DNA of 64,000 nt. Origin: Burkholderia cenocepacia. GTDB taxonomy: Bacteria; Pseudomonadota; Gammaproteobacteria; Burkholderiales; Burkholderiaceae. This document shows positions 27,583 to 36,748 of the stretch, piece by piece. The DNA lies in contig NZ_CP060042.1 in NCBI RefSeq assembly GCF_014211915.1, positions 96,145-160,144 of the forward strand, written 5' to 3'. The notes beneath the pieces were generated by a model that was given only the letters and a program-made list of their open reading frames with translations, was not told the DNA's origin and made no database searches. The position numbers were made by a program, and so were the translations under genes. The first letter of the stretch is position 1. Each line of letters begins with the position of its first letter.

Positions 27583-27800
27583 TGCTCATCTCCGCGAAGG
27601 TCGGCTCTTGCGGCAATCGCACACGCCGATCGACGCAAGACAAGATAAGTCGTTACGTTTGCAAGGGCCGCCGCACAAGCACTGGCCGAGGCGGCCAGAT
27701 AGTCGCCAACATCGGTCGGTGCAAATCGCTCGCCCGCCGTTTCTGTTCCGAGCGTGCGTGCAGAAAACTCGGGGAGCACCGTCGATCGGAGACGAGTCAT
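27579..27800 (-). CDS. small hypothetical protein in the tra operon, 73 aa
   Basis: ATGA/GTGA overlaps with trbI and the peptidase support translation. The central segment (YLAASASACAAALANVTTYLV) is Ala-rich and weakly hydrophobic, perhaps one membrane helix. No family recognised. Confidence 0.5.
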   Translation of the reverse strand: MTRLRSTVLPEFSARTLGTETAGERFAPTDVGDYLAASASACAAALANVTTYLVLRRSACAIAARADLRGDEQ

Positions 27801-28171
27801 TTGGCGATCCTTTTGGCGATCAGGTCTGTGAGATCGGGCGCATCACCTGCGAGCACGGCAGCTTTGTTGATCACCACGCAGCCACACTGCGCGCCGAGCT
27901 GGTCCAGCGCGGCCGACAGGCGCTTTGCGTAATCGCCGGCGTGTTGGGTCGCCTTGTTCTTCGCGTCGTCCGTCATATGGACGGGATCGCCGTTATTGAA
28001 GGTCTTCAGCAGCGTTTCCTGCTCATCGCTGATGAGCTTCTGCACATCGACCGCGACGACCGGCGCAACCTTTTCGCGTTGCGTCCAGAAGTAGACGAGC
28101 GGGGAACCGAGCACCAATGAGGCGCCGATCGAGATAAGGCCTGTGAGTACGAGGTCGTGTCGCATGTTCAT
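27797..28171 (-). CDS. trbI: TrbI (F-type), pilus retraction-related protein, 124 aa
   Basis: One N-terminal membrane anchor (VLTGLISIGASLVLGSPLVY) is followed by the TrbI_Ftype signature: VVAVDVQKLISDEQ, a helical centre, then LDQLGAQCGCVVINKAAVLA and GDAPDLTDLIAKRI. Length equals F TrbI (128 aa). In F it affects pilus outgrowth/retraction. Start overlaps traC stop by ATGA. Confidence 0.92.
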   Translation of the reverse strand: MNMRHDLVLTGLISIGASLVLGSPLVYFWTQREKVAPVVAVDVQKLISDEQETLLKTFNNGDPVHMTDDAKNKATQHAGDYAKRLSAALDQLGAQCGCVVINKAAVLAGDAPDLTDLIAKRIAK

Positions 28172-30761
28172 TTCCGTTTGGCTTGGATCAGGGCGCGGAT
28201 GGCGTCTTCGGTCGAAGTGCCGCTGGTACGCAACCGCTCCATGAATTCGTAGTCCGGCCCCTTGGTGGTTGCCATGGCCAGAGTGAATTCGTCGGGGATA
28301 TGGCGCAGCAGGTGAGTGCCTCCGTTCGGATCGACAAGGACGAACTCGCTATAGCGACCGGGTACCGGGCGCAGCGACTTCAACATGCGCTTCAGCCCCG
28401 GTGACAGATCCATCACATCGCCCTTCTCGATCTTCTTGAGCGTGTCGTCGCTTTGCTTGAGGTGGAACTTCCATGCGGAGTTGTCGAAGGCGGCCTGCGT
28501 AGCCTTGTTCATCCCCGCATCGGTGATCCCCTGCGTCGCGAAAAAGAAGCTGCCTTCATATTTGCGCGCACGCCGATAGCCTTCTTCCATGAAGTCGGCC
28601 GACTCTTGATCGTCACCGACGATCTGCCAGCCCTCGTCCTGCAGGAATAGCTTCGGCCGCGACCGGTCAAAGCGGTACATTTCGTTGGTGACCTGATTGG
28701 TCAGGCCGAGCATGATCACCGTGCGCAGTTGGGGATCGCTGTTGAGGTGCTCGAGTTCAAGCCCCACCACTTCGTTATCGAGGCTTACGTTGGTGCGCCC
28801 GTTGACGTAGTCGCCGTAAACACCGCCCTTGCAGAACGGTTCGAGACGCACGGCAAGCTCATACGCGATGCGTTCGGGTTGCCCGTTCTGGTCCTTCAGG
28901 CTCAACAAGGCGTCCCGCACCAACGTGGGACTACCTTCCTGACCGTAGTCCTTCCATACGATGCGCACTGCGACATCGAGCAACGCACCCTCGAACGGGG
29001 TGATGGGTGCGGTCGGCGATACCATGCGCGCGATAATCGGCCGGATGAATTTCACCTCGCTGTCGAGGCCATTTTCGGTATCGATACCGGCCGTCGAAAA
29101 CGCATTGATGATGATTCGCGACCCGGGCTTGAAGTCGATGTACTGGCCGTCGCCCATGTCGATCTGCTTTTCATACGAGTAGCCCACATCGCAGATCCGG
29201 ACGATTCCGCCGACCGAGCGAAACGCTCCGATAATCTCGTTCAGAAGTACCGATTTACCGGCGCCGGAAGTACCATCCACAAAGCCGTTGTAGTTCGTTC
29301 CGCTCGAGTAGATGTCTACGAGCGCGGGCGTACCGCGGCGCCCAAAGAACAGCAGATTGGCTCGTCCACTGGTACCCGACCATTCGCCCAGCACCGGCGC
29401 CATGTCGGTCGCATTCACGGTGGTCTTGGTAGTGATCAACCGGAACTTCTTGAGGTCGTCCCGCATGTCGCTTGTCAGCATCATGGGCAGGGCCGACAGG
29501 AACGTCGTAAGCTGCTGGGTCAGCATCGGGAACAGCTTGAAGCGCTCCGAGCGCCAGATTCCTTTCGCGGCCGCCACACACTGCTCCATCTTTTTGCGCG
29601 GAGCGAAGAGCGTCAGCGTGTGATAGAGCTCACACATCGAGCCACCTTGCGTGAGCTGCATCGAGACGGCTTTCCAGTCCTGGTTCTGCAGGGCGAGTTC
29701 CGGCTGCAGCTTCGCGATTTTCGACTCGGCGTTCTGTGTCGCGCGAGCACCACGCAGAGCGGCCCGTGTCTCGACGGCGGTCTGATCGAGAATCAGGACG
29801 CCGAGCGTGATCAGGTACGGGCAGGGGTATTGATGGACATCGTTGAAGAGTGAACCTACGATGTTGTTCATCTCCCAGAGCTCTTTGCTCTTCGGATACT
29901 GGTGCACGCCAAAGCTGCGCACCGCGATGCGTGCGTCGGGCTCGTCCGCATCCTCGGGCGGCACTCCATAGAGCAAATGCTTCGCCTTCACACGCATGTG
30001 GTGACCGAAAGCCGTCAGTTGGTCACGAATGGGCTTGTCGTCGCTGTAGGTCTGATCGATCGTCTCAGCTCCATCGCCAAAGAACGCACTGGGGTTGAGG
30101 ATCGGCCAGAGAAAGCGCTTCAGATCGTCGGGCTCCGCAGTACGGCTTGCCAGGCTTGCGGAACTCAGCGTCGCGCCGACGACGTCGCGAATATTCTGGA
30201 TTTCTTCGATCAGCTTCAGATCGTCGAGCGAGCCCTTGCGCACGATCGACAGCAACAGCCGCTTGTCCGTGATCGAGTAGTTTTGGCCCAGAAACAGCGG
30301 CTGGCCGAGTTTGCCGCGGATGAACGCGGCGCGGCGCTCGGCCTGCTCCAGATAGAACGAGGGTGCACGGCCCGCCTCGGCGTACTCGCGCCGCAAGTCG
30401 ACGTAGGCGTTTAACGACTCCTCGATGATGGGGTCGCCCAGCAGCATCCATTGAAGCCCATAGCCGGCAGGAACCGAGTCATATAGGCCGTGGAGACTGC
30501 GGGTCAACTCCGCGTCAGCGCCCGTCTGCGGTGCAACTGCAAGCACGAAGCCAACGGAATCCGTGTTGTAGTAGAGCTCCGTGGCGGGGTCGTACTGGTC
30601 ATACGGCAGCAGGTTATGAAGTCCGACTGTCTCGACGCGCCGCTGGTCGGCAGCGACGGGGCGGGTGGCCCGAGGTCGTCCTCGGTGCCGAGGATTGCTT
30701 CGCTGATCGCTGTTCGCGCGAGCGATTTCGCGTCGTCGATCCAGGCCTGCAGGGTGCTCAT
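28168..30761 (-). CDS. traC: TraC, F-type T4SS ATPase (single frameshift near 30660)
   Basis: The VirB4-like ATPase that powers pilus assembly. Walker A GTSGAGKS and Walker B LFLQDEGWQ are intact, with the TraC signature LHNLLPYDQYDPATELYYNT. The true start is ATG 30759-30761 (MSTLQAWIDDAKSLART, with GGAG ahead). The first about 33 codons are in a different frame from the rest. One extra base in the GGGG run at 30658-30661 joins GPPAP to VAADQRRVETVG and restores one frame of about 865 aa, close to F TraC (875 aa). The longer upstream frame up to 30936 runs through traV and is not coding. Confidence 0.9.
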
Positions 30762-30775
30762 CGATGGCTCCTGGA

Positions 30776-31456
30776 TCAGTGGTCTGTCGCTGCGGGCATC
30801 GCAGCCGCTGCACGGTCGACTGCACCGGCAGGCGTGAGAATTCCCTGCATGACCCGATCGGCACTCGAGATCGACCCCGACGCCGACTCGGTGTTGGAGC
30901 TAGCAGCGGATGCCTTGCTACCGCTACTGCCAGCATCCGACGCAGCTGTCGGCGGCATCACCGGCCGGAACGCGGCCTGGATGCGCTGCTGGTTGTGCGC
31001 GATCGACCAGTGGCCGGGATCGACGATCAGATAGACGTATTCCTGATCGTGCAAGTCCGAGTCCGCGTCCTGCCACGGTGCGAACCAGATCCGCATCTCG
31101 CGCGACGCCGTGTGAACCGGAGCACCGCTGTCGAGCGCTTTGGGGAGAATCCCGGCGGCGCCGACGACGGGTCGAGCATTGCCGCCGACCGCAGCACCCG
31201 GTGCGCTCGATGCCTGGCTGAAATCTCCGGCATAGCTGCCGAGCGCGATATTCGTCGTCGCGCCGGCGCCTGTATGCACGCGCTGGTCGGGCAGGTTATG
31301 CGCCATCGCGTTGGCATAGATGCCAGACATGCTGCTGCAGAGCACCCCTTCAGGCGCCTTGCAGGCGAATTGCGAGCTCGCGTCATAGCCGCTGAAGCTG
31401 CAGCCGGTCAGGGTGAGAAGCGCGGAAAGCGTGGCCAGCATGATCTTGTTTTTCAT
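30776..31456 (-). CDS. traV: TraV, outer-membrane lipoprotein of the T4SS core, 226 aa
   Basis: The start MKNKIMLATLSALLTLTGC at 31456 gives a lipoprotein signal with lipobox LTGC. TraV motifs follow: YDASSQFACKAPEGVLCSSM with the conserved cysteine pair, SREMRIWFAPWQDADSDLHD and YVYLIVDPGHW. F TraV is 171 aa; the extra length is a Ser/Ala-rich tail (SDAGSSGSKASAASSNTESA). TraV forms the outer-membrane core complex with TraK and TraB. Confidence 0.93.
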   Translation of the reverse strand: MKNKIMLATLSALLTLTGCSFSGYDASSQFACKAPEGVLCSSMSGIYANAMAHNLPDQRVHTGAGATTNIALGSYAGDFSQASSAPGAAVGGNARPVVGAAGILPKALDSGAPVHTASREMRIWFAPWQDADSDLHDQEYVYLIVDPGHWSIAHNQQRIQAAFRPVMPPTAASDAGSSGSKASAASSNTESASGSISSADRVMQGILTPAGAVDRAAAAMPAATDH

Positions 31457-31458
31457 GG

Positions 31459-32370
31459 TCACTTCGCTCCAAGCCATTGATCGATCGCTTCGGCGCTGGC
31501 GGCGCCCGGAAGCACCCGCCCGTCCTCGCTCACAAGCGCGGGCGTGCCAGAAATGCCCATGCTTGCGGCCAGCGCTTCGTTCGCTTCGATGGGGTTTGCG
31601 CACGACACGAGCTTCGGCTCGACGCGCGTCGGTGCAGGTGTCTTTGCAGCGCCGCCAGTCGGAGTCGATCCCTGATCGCGCATCCAGCGCGACAATGCGA
31701 GGGGCATCCACGCGTGCCACGTGGCAAGCCTGTCCTCGGCGCACCAGATCGCTATGGAGTGCGCGCGGGCCCGCGGATGAATCGACTCGAGCGGGTACAT
31801 GAAACGGTAGATCGTGACGTCCTTGAGCTTGGAGAGGTCATCCTCCAAGGCCAGGCAGTAGGGACAATCGGGATCGTCGAAGATCGCGAGCTTGCGACGG
31901 CCGCTACCATGAACCTCGACGAACGCGTCCTGAAGCCGATCGGCCGGGAACCGCACCTTCTGCAGTGCTTGCTCGAGCGGCACTGTCAGATCCTGTTGCG
32001 TCACCATGTCGAAGAGGTGGCCAAACAGGAAGTACCGGCCAGTGACGTCGGTGTAGGCAACTTTGTTGCCCATCACGACCTCATAGATGCCGGCCGACGG
32101 CGTGGCGGCGACTTCGCGAAACTGGGTTGCCGGGTAGCGTGCATGGAGCGCCGCCTTGAGCGCAGCTACGCCGGGATCAAGGTTCGGGTCGGCCGGGTTG
32201 ACCTTCGACGTGGCAGCCGGACCGACAGACGCCGTAACACCGACTTCAGAGCCCGGCCCGGCGACACGCGCCGGAACCGTGGATGGCACAGCAGAAATAC
32301 CTTGGGTGGTGCAGCCCCACGCGATGCACGTCGTCATCAGAAGAGCGAAAGTGAATTTGGCCTGTTTCAT
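31459..32370 (-). CDS. dsbC: DsbC-like thiol-disulfide isomerase, lipoprotein, 303 aa
   Basis: The start MKQAKFTF at 32370 overlaps the upstream stop by ATGA. A lipobox (CIAWGC) suggests membrane attachment. After a Pro/Ala linker comes a DsbC dimerisation-type domain (YEVVMGNKVAYTDVTGRYF) and a thioredoxin domain with AIFDDPDCPYCLALE (CPYC) and cis-Pro SGTPALVSEDGRVLPG. Plasmid DsbC homologs such as TrbB help fold the cysteine-rich Tra proteins. It may be reduced through the DsbD-alpha protein at 6805-7287 (inference). Confidence 0.93.
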   Translation of the reverse strand: MKQAKFTFALLMTTCIAWGCTTQGISAVPSTVPARVAGPGSEVGVTASVGPAATSKVNPADPNLDPGVAALKAALHARYPATQFREVAATPSAGIYEVVMGNKVAYTDVTGRYFLFGHLFDMVTQQDLTVPLEQALQKVRFPADRLQDAFVEVHGSGRRKLAIFDDPDCPYCLALEDDLSKLKDVTIYRFMYPLESIHPRARAHSIAIWCAEDRLATWHAWMPLALSRWMRDQGSTPTGGAAKTPAPTRVEPKLVSCANPIEANEALAASMGISGTPALVSEDGRVLPGAASAEAIDQWLGAK

Positions 32371-32642
32371 TGGATCATTGAGCATGTTGAGGGCGAGGTG
32401 CCGGCGGCGAACGTGAGCGCCGACGCTGGAGGGACGGTCATTTGCCGAGATGGCATCGAGAAAGCGTGATGCTTGACCCCACCGATCTTGCGGCCAGCGA
32501 GCTTCTTACCAACGCGCAGCATGCGGGCATCGCCGTCGTCGTCGGCTGCTGAATCGCTGCCGTGGTGGACCTGGCCAGTCCGTTTGGCCCACGCTCCGAA
32601 CCACGTGCGGTCGCACCACTCGATCTTGCTGATCTCGGTCAT
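32367..32642 (-). CDS. 91-aa protein resembling both ends of phage Gp37/Gp68 (DUF5131) proteins
   Basis: ATG 32640-32642 overlaps the upstream stop, and its own stop overlaps dsbC, so translation is likely. Its start (MTEISKIEWCDRTW) matches the N-terminus of Gp37/Gp68-family (DUF5131) phage proteins, and MLRVGKKLAGRKIGGVKHHA matches their usual C-terminal end. The roughly 200 residues between, including the cysteine cluster, are missing. It may be a remnant or a minimised relative. The match is from memory and needs a profile search. Confidence 0.5.
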   Translation of the reverse strand: MTEISKIEWCDRTWFGAWAKRTGQVHHGSDSAADDDGDARMLRVGKKLAGRKIGGVKHHAFSMPSRQMTVPPASALTFAAGTSPSTCSMIQ

Positions 32643-32992
32643 CGCCGCACCATCATGCAAAGGTCCGCCCGGCGCTTGATCTCAGCCGCGTATACGGTCA
32701 AGTCTCCGGTCAACACAACATGCGTGCGCGGTGCGGCTGGCACACCGACATACTCTTCAACAGGGGAGTCCGGGGTCCGCTTATCTCCGGCAATGCAGAC
32801 GTTGTAGCCCCGCGAATTCGGAACATGCGCAATCAAGAGCGTGCCCTGCGCGACCATCGCTTCGAGCAGCGGGCGAATCCGTGCCGCGCTCAGGTGAAAC
32901 TCGCTTGCCAACGCGTAGGCTGCATAGGCGACACGTGGGCGCATGGCAGCAAGTACATCGTTGGCAGTCGGCATATATTTGGCGCGAGGCAT
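32639..32992 (-). CDS. small winged-helix-like protein, 117 aa
   Basis: The start MPRAKYMPTANDVLAAM at 32992 is preferred to the longer frame, whose N-terminus lies over the preceding gene. Residues about 12-65 (YAAYALASEFHLSAARIRPL, LEAMVAQGTLLIAHVPNSRG) look like a winged helix-turn-helix. It could be a DNA-binding regulator. It belongs to the non-tra cluster inside the tra operon. Confidence 0.55.
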   Translation of the reverse strand: MPRAKYMPTANDVLAAMRPRVAYAAYALASEFHLSAARIRPLLEAMVAQGTLLIAHVPNSRGYNVCIAGDKRTPDSPVEEYVGVPAAPRTHVVLTGDLTVYAAEIKRRADLCMMVRR

Positions 32993-32994
32993 GG

Positions 32995-33453
32995 TCAGTC
33001 CTCCACGGGCTTGCGGCGTTGCACGAAGTCCCACAGCGCGGCCGGCAAGAACCGCGCCTCTGCACCTCGCTGGTCGAGCATCATCGCGACGTTGGCAACA
33101 TCCACGGGATCGCCCATCGCGACGACCTCGATAAGCTCGCTGGCGAGCTTCATCGCCGGGACGGCCGCGGGGTCGCGCCATCCGCTACGGCCTTCTTGAC
33201 GCTTCTTTGCGAGCTTGCGTTTCATCCGCGCAGCGAAGAGGTCGACGGCGACATCGTCCGGATGCACTGAGCCAGCGCGTCGGTTCCAGGCGGCTGCAGC
33301 GGCAGCGGCGTCGTTGAAGAGCAGCACCATCTGATAACCGGGGCACGCGAGATCGACGCAACTCGCACCGAACATCGCCTCGGAAACACGCATGACCGCG
33401 TCAACGTCGCAGTACGGACACGGGACAAGTTGATGATCGCGGGGAGAGTTCAT
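32995..33453 (-). CDS. Lar-like zinc-ribbon protein with phage-type C-terminal domain, 152 aa
   Basis: The N-terminal 50 residues (LVPCPYCDVDAVMRVS, CVDLACPGYQMVLLFN, AAAAAWNRR) have the Lar/restriction-alleviation zinc-ribbon pattern. The C-terminal 80 residues (ARMKRKLAKKRQEGRSGWRD, GDPVDVANVAMMLDQRG) match a domain common in phage early-region proteins. The same domain recurs in the protein at 33875-34696. The start at 33453 overlaps the HNH gene stop by ATGA. An anti-restriction role is possible but unproven. Confidence 0.65.
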   Translation of the reverse strand: MNSPRDHQLVPCPYCDVDAVMRVSEAMFGASCVDLACPGYQMVLLFNDAAAAAAAWNRRAGSVHPDDVAVDLFAARMKRKLAKKRQEGRSGWRDPAAVPAMKLASELIEVVAMGDPVDVANVAMMLDQRGAEARFLPAALWDFVQRRKPVED

Positions 33454-33878
33454 TGAAGTTCTCCAGAGACGGCCGCGCGCGCAGCGACGCGCTCGAAATA
33501 GAAGACGACAGGCGCCCCGGTTTCCTCGATCAACCCGTAGCACTTCGCCAGGCGATAGATCGGGTGATACGCGTTGAGCGAGGAGACATGCTTCATGAGC
33601 GCTTGGCGCCACTGCTCAAGCGACATCTGCCCCTTGCTGATGTTGCAAGGCGGACAGGACGGCATGTAATTCGACTCGACGTCACGCTCCGGATGCCTCG
33701 ACGGGCCGCTCACAAGCTTCCATTGGCCATCCGCGGTGCGCTTGGTCTCGACCGCGCGTACAACCGGGTCTAGATGGTCGCCGTGCCACCGATCGGGCAA
33801 CGGCATTCCGCAATACGCGCAGTGTCCGTCGTACTTGCGCCGGAGCCGATCGCGCTGTGCTTTGGAGAGTCGGCTCAC
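33450..33878 (-). CDS. HNH endonuclease family protein, 142 aa
   Basis: Zinc-binding CAYCGMPLPDRWHGDHLDPV (CxxC and the HNH His-Asp) pairs with SNYMPSCPPCNISKGQMSLE (second CxxC and the Asn residues). This is a compact free-standing HNH domain of the type found in phages and mobile elements. Overlaps of 4 bp with both neighbours make it part of the tra operon transcript. Substrate unknown. Confidence 0.85.
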   Translation of the reverse strand: MSRLSKAQRDRLRRKYDGHCAYCGMPLPDRWHGDHLDPVVRAVETKRTADGQWKLVSGPSRHPERDVESNYMPSCPPCNISKGQMSLEQWRQALMKHVSSLNAYHPIYRLAKCYGLIEETGAPVVFYFERVAARAAVSGELQ

Positions 33879-34696
33879 GCTTTATGCTCCGAGGCAACAG
33901 CGGCAGCATCGTGACAGACGGCTGCAGCGGGTCGCGCTGCATTTTCGGAGCGGATCACAATCTCCACCTGCTCCCAGAGCAAGGGCTTGCAGTCGCGCGC
34001 AAGTTCGTTCGGAAAGCCGGTAACACCGATGGCACCGGTGGGTGTCCTGATGTCGAGTTGGCCGCCCATAACCGGACTGCTTGAAATCTTCGTGAGCTCG
34101 CCGGCGGCAATGATCTCGTCGGGCGACGCAGGGGCAGACGCGATAGCCTCGCCCTTATACCAGTGCATCATGGCGAGCAGGCCGATATCGATGGGGTCGC
34201 CCTTGTCGACGTGCGAGCGCAACATCGTCGATAGGTCATCCCGTTGCGCGCTCCACCAGCCGGCACGCCCCTGGGCTCTACCCACTGCCATCTTTGCCTT
34301 CAACTCGCTGGTGAGCCCGTCGAGTGCCGCATCGTCGAGCGCTGCCGCACTGGTGAGCGGATTCGCGTCGGTCACACTGGTAACAGCTGACGAGCCGAAC
34401 TCGTTGCTGGAGAGGTCCAGCAGATCCGCAGCTTGCTTAAGAAATTCCAGGAAGCCCGATTGAAACGCGGGATCACCGCGAAATCGATCGGCACCGATAT
34501 CCGCGAATCCGCGCACGTGCTCGGCAATGAGCGAAGCCGCACCGAGCCAACCGGCAAGCGCCCTGCGCATTCCCGGTTGGCGGTAGTTGCCGTCTCCATC
34601 CCGCGTGAACGACGCTTCGTGGTCCGCTTCGTCCGCACACCGCTGCATCGCGGCCTCGAACGCGGCCATGGTCACGCTCTTCGTTTCATCAATCAT
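33875..34696 (-). CDS. phage-type hypothetical protein, 273 aa
   Basis: The start MIDETKSVTMAAFEAAM at 34696 overlaps the traB stop by 8 bp. Residues about 130-185 (LTSELKAKMAVGRAQGRAGW, SHVDKGDPIDIGLLAMMHWY) form the same phage-associated domain as the protein at 32995-33453. No signal peptide or membrane helix. Function unknown. Confidence 0.65.
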   Translation of the reverse strand: MIDETKSVTMAAFEAAMQRCADEADHEASFTRDGDGNYRQPGMRRALAGWLGAASLIAEHVRGFADIGADRFRGDPAFQSGFLEFLKQAADLLDLSSNEFGSSAVTSVTDANPLTSAAALDDAALDGLTSELKAKMAVGRAQGRAGWWSAQRDDLSTMLRSHVDKGDPIDIGLLAMMHWYKGEAIASAPASPDEIIAAGELTKISSSPVMGGQLDIRTPTGAIGVTGFPNELARDCKPLLWEQVEIVIRSENAARPAAAVCHDAAAVASEHKA

Positions 34697-36011
34697 CGGA
34701 GTAGCCCCCATCGTTAGCACGGCCATCGTTGGCCAAGCCATCGTTGATGTTGCTGATATCGGAGAGGGCGCCGTCGTATTCGGCTCCCTTTGTCACGGCG
34801 AACTCGACAATGCGGCCACCGTCCGTTTCGATCACGGGGAAAAGCTTCTCAGCCGTGCGGATGTAGTACTGCTTAAGAGCGTCGGCGCCTCCAGAGACGC
34901 CACTGCCGATAGCAGCACGGCCGACCTGGCTCGGATTGATAATGGAGGTGGACCCAAGGGCGGTATTACTGAGGGTGTTGGCGGACTGATTGAACGCTTG
35001 CCCAATCCCGGACGAGATACCGGCGAACACCGACATGGCCAATGCCGATCCCGCCTTCGAGACGAGCCGACCTCGCACACCCTCCTTGCCGTCCTCGCCC
35101 ATCACGTTGCCCTTGATCGGCATTTCCACGGTTCGGCCGTTCTTCAAGATGCAGTCGAGCGTTTCGCCGCGCATGTGAGTGCGCTCGCTGGACACATCGC
35201 CATACGCCTGCGTCAGAATCCGGCACTCCGTGATGTCGAGCTTCCGGCTGTTCGGCAGATTGGCTGGGTCAAATACCTGGAGGAACACGGGAAGCGGGTC
35301 GTGCTGCGCCTCACCGCCCGTTGGGGCGTCGACACCGTTCATCATGAATACGCGAACAAATGAGGAGCCCGGGATGAAGCTGATTTTCTTCTTGCCGTTG
35401 GCCTTCAGGCAGTCCTGCTGTGCACGTGTCGCCTGATCCAACGGCAACGACGAGTAGCGGGGGTCGACGCAGTCGGCCCCGTTGCCGGTCGGTGTATTGA
35501 ATTGAATGATGGCGAGCTTTGGAGGGGCAGCAGCCATATCGACACCGGGCTTGCCGGATTTGCCGAATGGCGGATTCAGGATTGCGCCCGTCTTGGCCGG
35601 GGCCCCGTTGAGGGGAATTGGCTTGTCCAGGGCCGCGCGGTCTGAGGTTGCTCCGGACGCGGGCGCGGGCGCGCTTGCCGGCGTGCTCTTCATCGCGTCG
35701 ATCCGCTTACTGAGCTCGTCCTGGGCTTTCGACAAGGCTTTCATCTGCGACACGGCATCGTCGGCGCGCGAATCTATACTCGACATCCTGCGCGTAAGCT
35801 CAGCGAGTTGCGCCTCGGAGTGAGCCCGCCAGGCATTGCGATCGTTCTGGTCGCCGAGGCTCGTAAACGGCACCTTCGTGGTGAACTGACGATTGGCCGG
35901 CCCGCTCTGCGTGAAGAACATACCAACGGCGAAGAGGCCAGCGAGGACGGCGAAACCGGCCACGGTCAGGATCCGCTGGCGGCGCTTGGTTGCTTGATTG
36001 ACATCACTCAT
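34689..36011 (-). CDS. traB: TraB, T4SS inner/outer membrane core scaffold (VirB10-like), 440 aa
   Basis: The start MSDVNQATKRRQ at 36011 gives one N-terminal membrane helix (ILTVAGFAVLAGLFAVGMFF), then a coiled coil (LAELTRRMSSIDSRADDAVS, LSKAQDELSKRIDAM), a proline-rich linker and the VirB10-like beta-barrel (SFIPGSSFVRVFMMNGVDAP, RKLDITECRILTQAYGDVSS). Length is close to F TraB (475 aa). TraB bridges the inner membrane with TraK and TraV. Confidence 0.95.
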   Translation of the reverse strand: MSDVNQATKRRQRILTVAGFAVLAGLFAVGMFFTQSGPANRQFTTKVPFTSLGDQNDRNAWRAHSEAQLAELTRRMSSIDSRADDAVSQMKALSKAQDELSKRIDAMKSTPASAPAPASGATSDRAALDKPIPLNGAPAKTGAILNPPFGKSGKPGVDMAAAPPKLAIIQFNTPTGNGADCVDPRYSSLPLDQATRAQQDCLKANGKKKISFIPGSSFVRVFMMNGVDAPTGGEAQHDPLPVFLQVFDPANLPNSRKLDITECRILTQAYGDVSSERTHMRGETLDCILKNGRTVEMPIKGNVMGEDGKEGVRGRLVSKAGSALAMSVFAGISSGIGQAFNQSANTLSNTALGSTSIINPSQVGRAAIGSGVSGGADALKQYYIRTAEKLFPVIETDGGRIVEFAVTKGAEYDGALSDISNINDGLANDGRANDGGYSDD

Positions 36012-36748
36012 GGTCGCCCCGCTCACGAACGACATAGACGATCGTGCTGGCGCCGGCCGGCAGGTTTGCGTTTTCGATTGCGATGGCGAGCACGCCCGGC
36101 GCGTAGAGTTCGCGCTCGTCGATAGCCATGTCAGTGTGCGAGGTATTCGAGAGCGTGTACGTCTCGCCAATGAAATCGCCGTCGCTGTACTGACGGACCA
36201 GCGTCAATACAGCCTCCTTCCAGAGCGGCACGACAGTGTCGAGCGACGTGTACGACAGCTGCGGTGCCCCCGACCACCGGCCATCGCCAGCATCATGAGC
36301 TTCACCCGTCGTTGAAAGGCCGATGCTTGGAGCGCCTGGGTCGAGCGCGCTGCAGGCGGTTCGATACGGACATCTTCGGCCGGTCGCGGACCAGGTACGA
36401 GCAACAAACGGTAGGTGGTGCCAGCGTCATCGATCACGAACACCGTGATCGACTCATTCAGCGCGGTGGGATTCGCGGGCATGAGCCAGAGCTTCCCGCC
36501 GTCTTGCGTCCACGAGATCGAGCCTGGTACGGTTGGCACGATCTTCGAAAAGCTGCGCCCCCGGACATTGACAGAACGTTGTATTCCGCCGCGGAGATCG
36601 AGACCTGCTGCACTTGCCGATCCGCTCCCTTGACGACCTGGATCGCATGCGCACTAGCGGTAATAAGGAACATCACGGCGGCAGACATGAGGCGCGGCCG
36701 GAAGGCCGTGCACAATTTCTGCGACTGTCGACTGAAGGCAAATTTCAT
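36004..36748 (-). pseudogene. traK: TraK, T4SS outer-membrane core protein (VirB9-like), two frameshifts in this sequence
   Basis: Three adjacent frames together make a full TraK. First a signal peptide and AIQVVKGADRQVQQVSISA (36748 to about 36562), then FSKIVPTVPGSISWTQDGGK ... TYRLLLVPGPRPAEDVRIE (to about 36270), then LSYTSLDTVVPLWKEAVLTL ... STIVYVVRERGDHE (to 36004). Each junction lies at a C5 run on the plus strand (36558-36562 and 36267-36271), and one added base at each run gives one continuous frame of about 245 aa, the usual TraK length. The start overlaps traE by ATGA. TraK is essential for pilus assembly, so sequence error is more likely than true loss. Confidence 0.85.

Noticed and set aside
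30762..30936. N-terminal extension of the traC frame
   Set aside because: It lies over traV in another frame; the real start is at 30761 and joins through a one-base frameshift.
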